64,000 bases of DNA, taken from contig NC_088300.1 of assembly GCF_032854445.1 (NCBI RefSeq), forward strand, positions 23,043,608 to 23,107,607, written 5' to 3'. This document shows, one piece after another, positions 1 to 11,380 of this stretch. The first letter of the stretch is position 1. The number at the start of each line of letters is the position of its first letter. The notes below the pieces were generated by a model. It did no database searches, was not told where the DNA came from, and worked only from the letters and a program-made list of their open reading frames with translations. Origin of the DNA: Liolophura sinensis. Lineage: Eukaryota; Mollusca; Polyplacophora; Chitonida; Chitonidae. A program made the position numbers and the translations under genes.

Positions 1-813
1 CCACACGCAAGGACTTATCAAGGCTGCATGCTGATTTTAACGTCTTGTCCTGATTACCCCGAAACTAACTCTTGCATGAGACGGTGGCACTTAACTCTCA
101 ACAACACAAATCCCGACCGTGAGGAAGCAGGGAAGGTTGGTTGTGAACAACAAGCGACCATCGAGTGGTTTTAGAGATCGGTCACTTAACAGCTGTACAG
201 CCAGCTCGGCCACTGTTATGGAACGAGCTCAAACTAATCGAGCTATAAAACAATTTTAGGCTAAAACGAATAATAAAAGTTGGCGTATGTTTAATAAAGA
301 GTCGTAGACTGTTTGCATTAAAAATATCTGTGCTTACTGATGATATGTTAACTCGAATGAGGTACGAACTGAAAAAAACAATGTGACAGAAAGAAATATC
401 AAAGCCGGGTAAGTAGCCTACATAGTTCCAAAATGTGCAGTATTAGTCTGTGTATTCTTACGTACCGGTAGTCCAGGCCTCGCACTGGTCATGCCTAATA
501 CTCCTCATGGCTCGCATTGGTCACTGAGTTAGCACTAGTCATGACTAGCAGTGAACCTGACCAGTACTGGTCATGCCCCACTCAAATCAATTTCTTGGTA
601 ATTGTTTTCGTAAATTGTCTTTTCTGGATTAGAATACCACAAGTTAACGTGTATTTATTTCGTCTCTGTTACATTGAACAACATATTACATGGACACTTT
701 CGATGCTGGAATTGTAGTCATTTAGTCAGTTGAACTTGACAATTCAATTATTAGCGAGCATAGAGATCAAATTTAAATAATACTGATATTCTTTCGTCCG
801 TTTTATTTTTCAG
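1..813. other. Intron or upstream sequence of lectin-like gene 1
   Basis: No convincing exon was found. The first half of the lectin domain and the signal peptide of gene 1 should lie to the left of the window, because the first visible exon (from 814) starts inside the domain. Short degenerate direct repeats around 'actggtcatg' occur at about 485-575. The stretch ends in a pyrimidine-rich tract and a cag acceptor at 811-813. Confidence 0.5.
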
Positions 814-1037
814 AGCAAGTGAATATTCTGTGTGGATTGGTTTCTATGACATTTTTCCTCCTCACGAGCTGTTCACGTGGACAAACTCATGTAAAATTCT
901 CGACCCCAGCGCTCATGGCTACTCTTTCCCTCAAACCTCAGCTGACATGCGCTGTGGAGCGTCAAATCTAGAAACGGCAACATGGCGGATAGAGGCCTGT
1001 ACCAAAGAGAAAATGTTCATATGTGAATCGCTATCAG
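814..1037 (+). CDS. Gene 1 exon: second half of C-type-lectin-like domain
   Basis: The acceptor is tttttcag and the donor tcag|gtatag. The exon is 224 nt, the same length as the equivalent exon of gene 2. It enters with one base of a split codon and leaves with one. Its translation contains VWIGFYD, FTWTNSC, DMRCG, TWRIEACT and KMFICES. This is the WIG...C...W...C...FICE pattern of the lectin fold's C-terminal half. The EPN/QPD and WND calcium ligands are not visible. Confidence 0.85.
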
Positions 1038-1959
1038 GTATAGAGGAGAATGAATGGGAGTTGGAACTGGGGGGTGTGGAATAGTGGGAGTTGTTAGGGT
1101 AAAAATGTAAACCTTATGCACTATCATTGTTTTGAGAATACTCATTTATACTTTTATATCTAGGATTGGCATTTTGATTGAGTATTGGTTAGAGGCATAA
1201 AACCCCGACTACATATATAATGGGAGTGAAGAGAAGCAGGCTTCAAAGTGAACAAAGGGCGTTCATTTTCCGCGCGGATTTCGATGTCTTCCACTCAGAA
1301 ATCTGTGAGCCATGGTATAAATGAAAAACGCTTGAGTATTGTGTTAAATAACAATGAAATAAATTTCAATTATGCCGGCAATCAAATATATGAAGAAAAT
1401 AAATCGTAAAAAATGATCTGTCCTTTCTGGTTTATAGCGTGCTTGTCTACGCAAGATCAGTCAAGTCATTTATTTATTTATTTCATTTATTTTAATTTAT
1501 CTATTTTTTGGATTGGTGTTTCACTCAAGAATATTTCACTCATTTATTTTAATGCCGTATTTATAAAGCAATCAAGCTCATGGCATAAAGGAATCGGAGT
1601 GCCCACAGTAAACAAACCTCCTTGGTCAGAGAAACAGTTGACATTTAAATATTTCAATTGGATCAATGCTTATTCCTTTCTATTAAATGATGACCGTAAC
1701 TGGAAATTCCAAGGCAAACTCTTTCATTTATTTTCCTTTCTTCCATTGAATATATCTCGCAGGTGTATGTCCTTCCATTTTAACTTTTTACATATCCGTT
1801 TTCTTGTAAATAATAATGATAATAATATTAAAATTAATAATAATAATAATGATAATGACCCAACATTTGGCCCGAATGTCTCAAAGGCCCATCTTCCAGA
1901 AAATCTCACTGTCTGAACATGGGCAGTACTTCATTGCTGTTTTGATGTCTTTGTTTCAG
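1038..1959 (+). other. Intron of gene 1 with AAT microsatellite and SINE fragment
   Basis: Between donor 1038 and acceptor 1957-1959 there is a short (aat)n-type microsatellite at about 1808-1860. A worn minus-strand fragment of SINE family B lies at about 1465-1550 ('tttatttattt...gattggtgttt...ctcaagaatatttcact'). The 167-residue open frame here is not convincing as coding. Confidence 0.55.
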
Positions 1960-2208
1960 AAAAACGGTGCAATTACACCGTTAGGCCAGGGATAGTTCTA
2001 GAGCCGGTCTCTGTGTACACAAATCAAGATGGACCTGCCGATTGGGAGTACTGCTTGGATTCTTGCAATGTAGATCCCCACTGTTGGGCCACTCTTTATC
2101 TACCAGCGCAATCTTCCTCTTGCCTCTCCTACATAGACACGTACCCCACGGATTTAATATACAGTTGGCCTTATTTTATGGTGACATACGAAAAGGATTG
2201 TGTGGAGG
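1960..2208 (+). CDS. Gene 1 exon: Cys-rich PAN/apple-like module
   Basis: The acceptor is ttgtttcag and the donor gagg|gtaggt. The exon is 249 nt, exactly as in gene 2 (243 in gene 3), and phase 1 at both ends. The translation has cysteines in RCNYT, EYCLDSCNVDPHCWA, SSCLSY and KDCVE. This C...C..C...CW...C...C spacing resembles PAN/apple modules. The 'C..(S/A/L)C...(P/S).CWA' core is shared by all three paralogues. The module name is an inference; the exon itself is well supported by frame and phase. Confidence 0.8.
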
Positions 2209-2449
2209 GTAGGTATTTCATGGTGGTGACATGGTTTTATAGGGATTTACTTTTATTAATAAAAACAAGCTTTTCTAAGCAGTGACCCTGCCTTAGGACA
2301 AATCTTGTTCTAAGAATCCAGATATGTTGAATCCATTAGATAGATGATTTATGACTGCAAGGAAATGGAACTTTTCGCTCTATTTCATTTGCTCTTCTGT
2401 GTCTAAGAGCTGTTTTCCTCAAATTGCGATCAGCTTCTTTCCTCCATAT

Positions 2450-5400
2450 GCCATGAACATAAATGTCCACACGTCCATTTTCTGTTAAACACAAACCTAA
2501 ATGTCCGTATGTCCAGTTTCTGTTAGACACAAACCTGAATGTCCGTATGTCTTTCCTCCATAGGCCATGAACATAAATATCCGCATGTCCATTTTCTGTT
2601 CCCCACAAAAGTAAATGTCCACACGTCCATTTTCTGTTAGACACAAACCTGAATGTTCACACGTCCATTTTCTGTTAGACACAAACCTGAATGTCCGCAT
2701 GTACAGTTTCTGTCGCATACAAACTTAAATATCCGCATGTCCATTTTCTGTCCTCCACAAACCTGAATGTCCACACGTCCACTTTCTGTTAGACACAAAC
2801 CTGAATGTCCACACGTCCACTTTCTGTTAGACACAAACCTGAATGTCCACACGTCCACTTTCTGTTAGACACAAACCTGAATGTTCACACGTTCATTGTA
2901 TATTAGACACAAACCTGAATGTCCACACGTCCACTTTCTGTCCGCCACAAACCTGAATGTCCACACGTCCACTTTCTGTTAGACACAAACCTGAATGTTC
3001 ACACGTTCATTGTATATTAGACACAAACCTGAATGTCCACACGTCCACTTTCTGTTAGACACAAACCTGAATGTCCACACGTTCATTGTCTGTTAGACAC
3101 AAATCTGAATGTCCACACGTCCACTTTCTGTTAGACACAAACCTGAATGTCCACATGTCCACTTTCTGTTAGACACAAACCTGAATGTCCGTATGTCCAT
3201 TTTCTGTTAGACACAAACCTGAATGTCCGTATGTCCATTTTCTCTTAGACACAAACCTGAATGTCCACACGTCCATTGTCTGTGAGACACAAACCTGAAT
3301 GTCCACAGGACCACTTTGTGTTAGACAGAAACCTGAATGACCACACGTCCATTGTCTGTTGGACACAAACCTGAATGTCCGCATGTCCATTTTCTGCTAG
3401 ACACAAACTTGAATGACCACACGTCCATTACCTGTTGGACACAAATCTGAATGTCCACACACCCACTTTCTGTTAGACACAAACCCGAATGTCTACACAT
3501 CCATTGTCTATTAGACACAAACCTGAATGTCGACACGTTCATTGTCTATTAGACACAAACCTGAATGTCCACACATCCATTGTCTGTTAGACACAAACTT
3601 GAATGTCCGCATGTCCAGTTTCTTTCACCACAAGCATGAATGTCCCCATGTCCAGTTTCTGTCCCCCACAAACCTGAATGTCCGCATGTCCAGTTTCTGT
3701 CCCATACAAACTTAAATGTCCACACGTTCATTGTCTATTAGACACAAACCTGAATGGCCATTCATCCATTGTCTGTTAGACACAAACATGAATGCTCTCA
3801 TGTCCAGTTTCCGTCCCCCAAAAACCTAATTGTCCGCATGTCCAGTTTCTTTCCCCAACAAACCTGAATGTGCGCATGTCCAGTTTCTGTTCCCCACAAA
3901 CCTCATTGTGCGCATGTGCGTTTTCTGTCCCCCACAAACCTGAATGTCCCCATGTCCAATTTCTGCCCCCCCCCCGCAAAACTGAATGTGTCCATGTCCA
4001 GTTTCTGCCCCCCCCCCTGCAAACCTGGATATGCGCATGTCCAGTTTCTACTCCCCACAAACCTCAATATGCACATGTGCGTTTTCTGTCCTCCACAAGC
4101 CTGAATGTGCACATTTTCATTTGCTGTCCCATACAAATCTGAATGATCACATGTCCATTGTCTGTTAGACACAAACCTGAATGTGTACATGTCCATTTTC
4201 TCTTAGACACAAACCTGAAAGTCAACACGTCCATTGTCCGTTAGACACAAATCTGAATGTCCGCATGTACAGTTTCTGTCTCCCACAAACCTGAATGTTC
4301 CCATGTCCAGTTTCCGTCCCCCAAAAACCTAAATGTCCGCATGTCCAGTTTCTTTCCCCAACAAACCTGAATGTGCGTATGTCCGGTTTCTGTTCCCCAC
4401 AAACCTCAATTTGCACATGTGCGTTTTCTGTCCCTCACAAACCTGAATGTCCGCATGTTCATTTGCTGTCCCATACAAACCTGAATTTCCACTCGTCCAT
4501 TGTCTGTTGGACACAAACCTGAATGTGCACATGTCCATTTTCTGTTCTCCACAAACCTCAATGTCCGCATGCCCAATCTCTGTTCTCAGCAAACCTGAAT
4601 ATCTGCATGTCCATTTTCTATCCCAAGCAAACCTGAATGTGTACAGGTCAAGTTTCTGTACCCCGCAAACCTGAATGTGCACATGTCCATTTTCTGTCCT
4701 TCACAAACCTGAATACCCCCATGTCTATTTTCCGTCCCATAGAAACCTGAATGTGTACATGTCAAATTTCTGCGTTCTGCAAATCTGAATGAGCACGTGC
4801 CCAGTTTTTGTCCTCAACAGACCTAATTTTCCACATGTCCAGTTCCTGTCCCCAGAAAGCTGAATGTCCGCATGCCCATTTCCTGTCCCACACAAAGTTG
4901 AATGCGCGCCTGTCCATTTTTTGTCCCCACAGACCTGAATGTCTGCATGTCCATTTTCTGTCCCCATCAAACCTGAATATCCGCTTGCCCAGTTTCTGTT
5001 CTCCACAGACCTGAATGTCCGCATGTCCAGTTTCTGTCCCCCACAAAACTGAATGTCCGCATGTCCAGTTTCTGTCCCCCACAAACCCTAAATGTCCGCA
5101 TGCGCAGTTTTTGACCGTGACAGGCCTGAATGTTCGCATGCACAATTTTCGTCCCTCACAAACCTGAATGCCCTTATGTCTAGTTTCTGTCTCCCACAAC
5201 CTGAATGCCCGTATGTCCAGTTTCTTTCTCCCACAAACCTGAATGTCCGCTTGCCCAGTTTCTGTTCTCCACAGACCTGAATGTCCGCATGTCCAGTTTC
5301 TGTCCCCCACAAAACTGAATGTCCGGATGTCCTGTTTCTGTCCCCCACAAACCCTAAATGTCCGCATGCCAAGTTTTGGACCGTCACAAGCCTGAATGTT

Positions 5401-8400
5401 TGCATGTACAATTTTCGTCCCTCACAAGCCTGAATGCCCGCATGTCCAGTTTCTGTCTCCCACAACCTGAATGACTGCATGTCCAGTTTCTGTCTCCCAC
5501 AACCTGAATGCCTGCATGTCCAGTTTCTGTCTCCCACAACCTGAATGCCCGTATGTCCAGTTTCTGTCTCCCACAAGCCAGAATTTCCGTATGTCCAGTT
5601 TCTGTCTCCCACAAGCCTGATTGCCCGTATGTCTAGTTTCTGTCTCCCACAACCTGAATGCCCGCATGTCCAGTTTCTGTCTCCCACAACCTGAATGCCC
5701 GCATGTCTAGTTTCTGTCTCCCACAAGCCTGAATGTCCGTATGTCCAGTTTCTGTCCCCCACAAGCCTGAATGCCCGTATGTCCAGTTTTTGTCTCCCAC
5801 AAGCCTGAATGCCCTTATGTCCAGTTTCTGTCTCCCACAACCTGAATGCCCGTATGTCCAGTTTTTGACCGTCACCAGCCTGAATGTTTGCATGTACAAT
5901 TTTCGTCCCTCATAAGCCTGAATGCCCGCATGTCCCGTTTCTGTCTCCCACAACCTGAATGCCCGCATGCCCAGTTTCTGTCTCCCACAAGCCTGAATGC
6001 CCTTATGTCCAGTTTCTGTCTCCCACAAACCCTAAATGTCCGCATGCCCAGTTTTTGACGGTCACAAGCCTGAATGTTCGCATGTACAATTTTCGTCCCT
6101 CACAAGCCTGAATGCCCTTATGTCCAGTTTCTGTCCCCTACAAACCCTAAATGTCCGCATGCCCAGTTTTTGACGGTCACAAGCCTGAATGTTTGCATGT
6201 ACAATTTCTATCTCCCACAACCTGAATGCCGGTATGTCCAGTTTCTGTCTCCCACAACCTGAATGCCCGTATGTCCAGTTTCTGTCCCTCACAAAACTGA
6301 ATGTCCGGATGTCCTGTTTCTGTCCCCCACAAACCCTAAATGTCCACATGCCCAGTTTTTGACGGTCACAAGCCTGAATGTTTTCATGTACAATTTTCGT
6401 CCCTCACAAACCTGAATGCGCGTATGTCCAGTTTCTCTCCCCCAGAAATCTGAATGTCCGCATTGCTAATTTCTGTGGCTGTCCATTTTCTTCACGAACC
6501 TGAATAGCCGCATGTCCAGTGTCAATCCTCCACAAACCTTAATATCTGCATGTCCATTTTTATGTCCTCCACAAACCTTAATATCTGCATGTCCAATGTC
6601 TGTCCCTCACAAACCTGAATGTGCACATGTCCGGTTTGTCTGCATATTCATTTTTTTGTCCCCATCAAACCTGACTGTCCGCATGCTCAGTTTGTGCCCC
6701 CCCCCAACCATAAATCTGAATATCCCCATGCCCACTCCCCAAAAAGCCTTAATGTCCAATTTCTATCCTCCACAATCCAGATTATCCGCATATCCAGTTT
6801 CTGTTCTTCACAAACTTGAATGTTTGCAAGTTTACTGCCTAAGACTATCCATAAACTTGGATGCTTGTGTAATGTTCATTCTTCACAAACCTAAACGTCT
6901 AGGTTTAGGTCTAGCTTACATCCTCCATACACCCTAGAGTCTGCATGTCATGTCTCTGCCCCGTATATGCCTAAACGTTGCCATGTCCAGTTTCTGTGCC
7001 CAAAAGCCTGAATGCATGTCCTGTCTCTGCCCCGTATATGCCTAAACGTTGCCATGTCCAGTTTCTGTGCCCAAAAGCCTGAATGTCTGCATGTCCTGTC
7101 TCTGCCCTGTATATCCCTAAACGTTGCCATGTCCTGTTTCTGTGCCCAAAAGCCTGAATGTCTGCATGTCCTGTTTCTGCCCCATATATGCCTAAACGTT
7201 GCCATGTCCTGTTTCTGTACCCAAAAGCTTGAATATCTGGATGTTCTGTTTCTGTCCCATATGAACCTAAATGTTGCCATGTCGAGTTTCTGTTCTCCAG
7301 AAACGTAAGAGTTAGGATGTCTTCTTTGTGTGTTGTATGTCCGGTTTCCGTCCCTAAAAAGTTGAATGTCTGTATGTTCTGTTTCTGTACCCTATGAACC
7401 TAATTTTTGTTAAGTCCAGTTTCTGTCCCCCATAAGCCTAAGTGTCTGTCTGTCCTGTTTCTGTCCCCTATGAATCTAATTGTTGCTATGTTCAGCTGTT
7501 GTCCTCCATAAGCCTAAATACGTGCATGTGCTGTTTCTATCCCCATGAACCTAAATGTTGCTATGTCCAGTTTCTCTTCCCCATAATGGACCGGTCCCGA
7601 TAGCACGGTTGGTATAGCGTCCATTTTGACAGCGGTAGATCCAGGGTCAATCCTGGGTTGAGACACACCTAAGACTTTAAAAGAGGAAGTTGTAACTTCC
7701 TGGCTTGGCGTTCAGCATGAAGGGTATAGAGCAACAACTGGTTTACCCGTATCAGTATAATGGCTCGGGCGGGGCGGCTTAATTGCCTTCGGTCAGTCGT
7801 CTCAGTGAAGCAGCATTAGATAAAAGAGTGTTGGAAATCCGTCCTGCAGCAAGGAGGCACATTACATGTAATCTAACGATTCCTTCGTCGTCATATGACT
7901 GAAAAATTGTTAAGTTCGACGATTAACCCCAAGCACTCACTCACTCACTCACCGCCATACGGCAATGTCTGTCTGTCCTGTTTCTGTCTTGTATGAACCT
8001 AAACGTTTCAGGTTCGTTCCTCCAAAACCCCAAGAGTCTGCGTTCCTGTTTCTGTCTGTAAATGTTGTCATGTCCAGATTCTATCCTCCAAAAGCTTGAT
8101 TGGCCGCAAATGTTCTAAAAATGTTCGGATGTTCGCTGTCCAATATTATCCATAATTTTAAATGCTTGTACAATGTTCATTCTTCATAAACCTAAATGTC
8201 CAGATTCTGTCCTCCATCAGCCTGAGTGTGTACATACCTTGTTTCTGTCCCATATGAACCAGAATATTGCCAAGTTCAGTTTTTGACGGTCACAAGCCTG
8301 AATGTTTGCATGTACAATTTCTATCTCCCACAACCTGAATGGTTCCTCCAAAACCCCGAGAGTCTGGATGTCCGGTTTCTGTCCCTAAATCTTGTCATGT

Positions 8401-9020
8401 CCAAATTCTATCCTCCAGAAGCTTGAATGTCTGCATGTTTAGTTTCTGTTCTCCTAAGGCTGAATGTTCGGATGTTCACTGTCCAAGACAATACATAGTT
8501 TTAAATGCTTGTACAATGCCCATTCCCCATAAACCTAAATGCTGGCATGTCCAGCTTTTATCCTTGATAAACTTTAGGATCTATGTGTTCTGTTTCTGTC
8601 CAGTTTGAACATAAATGTTGCTATATCCAGTTTTTTGTCCCCTATAAGAATGAATATCTGGATGTTCTGTTTCTGTCCTAAATGTGTTCGCATGTGAAGT
8701 TTCTGTTATCCATAAGCCTAAGTATTCGCATGTCCACTTTCTCTCCTTCTTATACCTGAATGTTGGCATGATCAGCTTCTATCTTCTTTAAGCCTGAATG
8801 TTTGCATGGCCAGTGCCTGTCCTCTATAGGCCTAAATGTTTATAAGTTTGTGTTCTCCATAAACCTGGTTATTCGCAATGTGCAGGCGTTTGTCCTCGAC
8901 AAACCTGTCGACAAACCCTTAAGCAACGTCTCTTCCCTGTAAGCCTGAATGTTCGCATGTCCACTTTATGTCATCCATCAGTCTGAATGTTCGGATGTCC
9001 ACTTTATGTCAAACTTAAGC
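2450..9020. repeat. 38-bp minisatellite array, about 6.5 kb, in intron of gene 1
   Basis: This is a diverged tandem array with a 37-38 bp unit built around 'cctgaatgtccgcatgtcc' followed by 'agtttctgt'. Sub-blocks use different variants. About 2.45-3.6 kb has '...ttagacacaaacctgaatgtcc'; 3.6-5.05 kb has '...ccccacaaacctgaatg'; 5.05-6.4 kb has '...ctcccacaacctgaatgcc'. At 6.94-7.3 kb there is a dimer with 'cctaaacgttgccatgtcc', and 7.3-9.0 kb is strongly degenerate. A SINE interrupts it at 7591-7950. The unit is not a multiple of 3 and lacks stops in the reverse frames. That produces long false minus-strand open frames, up to 250 codons, with a 38-residue protein period. Confidence 0.95.
7591..7950 (+). 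mobile_element. SINE family A copy (tRNA-derived)
   Basis: The head is 'tagcacggttggtatagcg' (box A-like), followed by a box B-like segment around 'gatccagggtcaatcc'. The central body includes 'aagactttaaaagaggaag'. The conserved 3' end is 'tcatatgactgaaaaattg', then 'aaccccaagc' and (cact)n. It is close to the copies at 42383-42706 (-) and 53448-53791 (+). It interrupts the 38-bp array. Confidence 0.85.
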
Positions 9021-9168
9021 CTGAATCTAAATGAAGATTTTTAATGTATTTATAACGTAAATACCCACAAATAAGTGAGAAAAAATAGATCGTGAGGTAA
9101 TAAGAAAGTGGGAGAGTAAAATGAAAAATTAATTTTATGTTTTTGTTTTGTGTATTTTTTGATTTCAG

Positions 9169-9959
9169 ATAAAATTAAAGGTGATCCAGCTGTCCCTACC
9201 GGAATGGCCTTTCCATTTGAGTGTCACGATGTTTTTAACATAACAACTAGTACTATGGCTACAAGTCCGTCTGTGACGTCATCAGCTGAACCGATTTCAA
9301 ATTCCTCTACTCCTTCATTTGCATCTGAAGATACAACATTTGCAATGTCATCTGAGCGGCATCCACTCTCTCCATCCACTGAGGCAACGTTAGCTAATGC
9401 ATCACAAACAGTCGGATGGACATCAAGTGTTTTGCACTCAAGTTCACTGAAGTCATCAGTGACACCAAGCGACCTGAATACACCGGTCACAACTACTGAG
9501 CGTTCACCCACGGGGCCTGCAAAGACACAGCCTGCATCCATACTGCCAGACAGTGTGCCGTCATCCAGAACGACTGTCGGTGGTGATGACTGCCCTGGCA
9601 AAGCATGTGCAACGTTAACTGAACAATCTATTACGATACCAGTGCGGAGCACAACGTACATGTCTTTTAAACGAGCATGCGTTTGTTCGTGCAGGATCCG
9701 GAGTGAGTTTATAAACATGACCGAGGCTCAAAAGGAAGCTATGATGATAGGCATTTTGGAATCCTTGACCGTTAACAAGTCCGGGCTGTCCTCAACACGC
9801 CGACGACGGAGTAGTGTTGTTGACCCGCGGCCCTTTGCACAATACGTCGGAGCCGTCGGCATAGCCATGCTGATTTTCCCAGCAACTCTCATTGTGTTTC
9901 TCGATTTAGATCGACTGATCCGATGTATGTCTAATCTTCAGTTTGCAAAACGCCCATAG
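9169..9959 (+). CDS. Gene 1 last exon: Ser/Thr stalk, CxCxC, SLTVNK block, TM
   Basis: The acceptor is gatttcag at 9161-9168. Two bases complete the split codon and the stop is TAG at 9957-9959. The exon encodes about 263 residues. Roughly 140 Ser/Thr/Pro-rich residues come first, then VCSC, and then an acidic-amphipathic stretch (NMTEAQKEAMMIGILE). These are followed by SLTVNKSGLSSTRRRRSS, DPRPFAQYVG, a hydrophobic helix (about 9844-9912), and a tail with DLDRLIRC and a C-terminal KRP. The RRRR cluster would fit a proprotein-convertase site just outside the membrane; this is a guess from sequence. A 164-codon antisense frame over the stalk is a codon-bias shadow. Confidence 0.85.
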
Positions 9960-10370
9960 CCATTATTTTTTCACTTCAGACGTCGCAGCACACGGCCTCC
10001 ACATCCGTCCACATCTTTGACTACTTCTAAACCAAGATTATCAAACTCATACAACAAGGACGCTGAGGCATTGGAAAGAATCATTTTCATTTTCGGTGAC
10101 CTTGGTCAATTCTTCAAGGTTATTTGAGTCTATGAAGTTATATATTGTGACGGTCGTGTGAACACATTATATCTTGTACCACATGTGCACCTAGTCATGC
10201 TAAAAAATACCATGGCTTTATAGTGACCTTGACCAATTTTTTCAAGGTCGTTGGAAAGTCCGCCATTGTCTTTTAAACACTCTATCTTTTGAAGGCTTGT
10301 ACACGGGTTTCAATGTTATCATTTTTAGGAATTACACTTTCGGATATATATGTACCAGAGATTTCAGAGC
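9960..10370. other. 3' flank of gene 1; inverted TGACCTTGA half-sites
   Basis: No gene is seen. A near-direct repeat 'gtgaccttg...caatt.ttcaaggt' occurs at about 10098-10125 and 10223-10250. The second copy is an inverted repeat, gaccttga...tcaaggtc, that could form a short hairpin. Confidence 0.4.
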
Positions 10371-10720
10371 TCTTCGGTGACCTAATCGTTATAGCGTCCA
10401 CCTCGACGTGGTGAGATCTGGGATTAAACCCGGTCGGGTCATACCAAAGACTGAAAAAATTGTAATTGTTGGTGCCCCGCTTGACGCTCAACACTGAGAG
10501 GTTTGAGCAAGGAAACGTGATTGATTGGCCCGGTGTCAGTATACTGTGACTCGGATGGGTGTGATATCTGGTGTCTTCGGCATGATACTTCAGTGGTGGC
10601 AGCCCTTTGACGACATGGACTCGCCCTGCCACAAGACGACACAGTATATGTACACACACATCTAATGACTCCTCGTCGTCATATGAGAGAAAAATTGTCA
10701 AGTACGACGTAAAAAATCAA
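10371..10720 (+). mobile_element. SINE family A, second subfamily
   Basis: The tRNA-like head is 'ctcttcggtgacctaatcg' then 'ttatagcgtccacc', with box B 'gggattaaacccggtcgg'. The body is 'cataccaaagactgaaaaa' and the tail ends 'gtcgtcatatgagagaaaa' and 'aagtacgacg'. The tail is shared with the 7591 copy but the head differs, so at least two subfamilies are present. Confidence 0.75.
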
Positions 10721-10859
10721 GCTTACATGCATATTCCAATGGGGAAAATTGTGTGTTAAAACATCTAAGGGAATATTTGTAGAAGGGATGAATCTATTTC
10801 TATACTTTATATGATGACAATATTTTCTGAAACTGCAAATGGGCTCTAGAACGGTTAGA

Positions 10860-11380
10860 TATTTTTAAAAAAAAAAAAGCATTTTGCAGTCTATGGAACT
10901 TAAGGTTATTTGTATTTTCAGCCGAGGGATTACTTACTACCACGCAAACCTTTTTGGTCAATCAGTTGTACTTTACGGAAATTTCTCATTACATCTATCA
11001 CCATCGATAAGATTTCAACATTGCATGGTTTCTAACAATACATTATTTGACGATGCTCTGTGACACGACCCTGTTTTAGGGAGACAGTTCCATTAAAGTG
11101 CACCTAAAGTAAAAACGTTAACTCTGTTTTTCGGTCGTCGAATCTGATATTTTAGTTGTAATTAAGATATCACAGTTAGGACACGAGCTGTAGGTAAATG
11201 AGAGACCCGATCTTACAACTGAGGTATCGGATGGCTCAGCTGAGGGGTGGGATGCCACAGTTGAGAGATCAGATGTCATAAATGAGAGATGATATGTCTT
11301 CGTTGTAAGATCACAGCCGATGTCTCATTTGTGAGATTGTTATGTCTCTGTTATAAAAATCTGTTGCGTAAATACATTAA
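10860..11380. other. Intergenic, poly-A run and degenerate short repeats
   Basis: An A12 run lies near 10869. From about 11185 to 11350 there is a degenerate repeat around 'tgagagatcagatgtc'. No exon was recognised. Confidence 0.4.

Larger units (their letters stand above)
814..9959 (+). other. Gene 1: C-type-lectin-like / PAN-like / Ser-Thr stalk / TM receptor (5' partial)
   Basis: This is the 3' part of a membrane receptor gene, joining 814-1037, 1960-2208 and 9169-9959. The frame stays open across both junctions (phases 1 and 1). In order, the product has the second half of a C-type-lectin-like domain, a Cys-rich PAN/apple-like module, a long Ser/Thr-rich stalk that is likely O-glycosylated, a CVCSC cluster, the motif SLTVNKSGLSSTRRRR, one membrane helix and a short tail with basic residues. 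By architecture it should be a type I surface protein. The ligand is unknown, and the usual calcium/sugar motifs (EPN or QPD, and WND) are not seen. Genes 2 and 3 are paralogues with the same exon plan. The last intron is almost 7 kb and is mostly a 38-bp minisatellite. Exon structure is inferred from splice signals only, with no transcript. Confidence 0.8.

Noticed and set aside
2450-7300. CRISPR-like appearance and long 'proteins' with a 38-residue period on the minus strand
   Set aside because: Units are directly adjacent without unique spacers, and all positions vary. The frames arise because the 38-bp unit lacks stops in reverse. The context is a eukaryotic intron.
7591-7665. A functional tRNA gene at the SINE heads
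   Set aside because: Box A/B-like motifs are present, but I see no complete cloverleaf, and the sequence continues into the SINE body and tail.
9224-9718. 164-codon antisense frame over the gene 1 stalk
   Set aside because: Ser/Thr/Pro codons give few stops in reverse. The sense frame has the conserved tail and correct splice phase.
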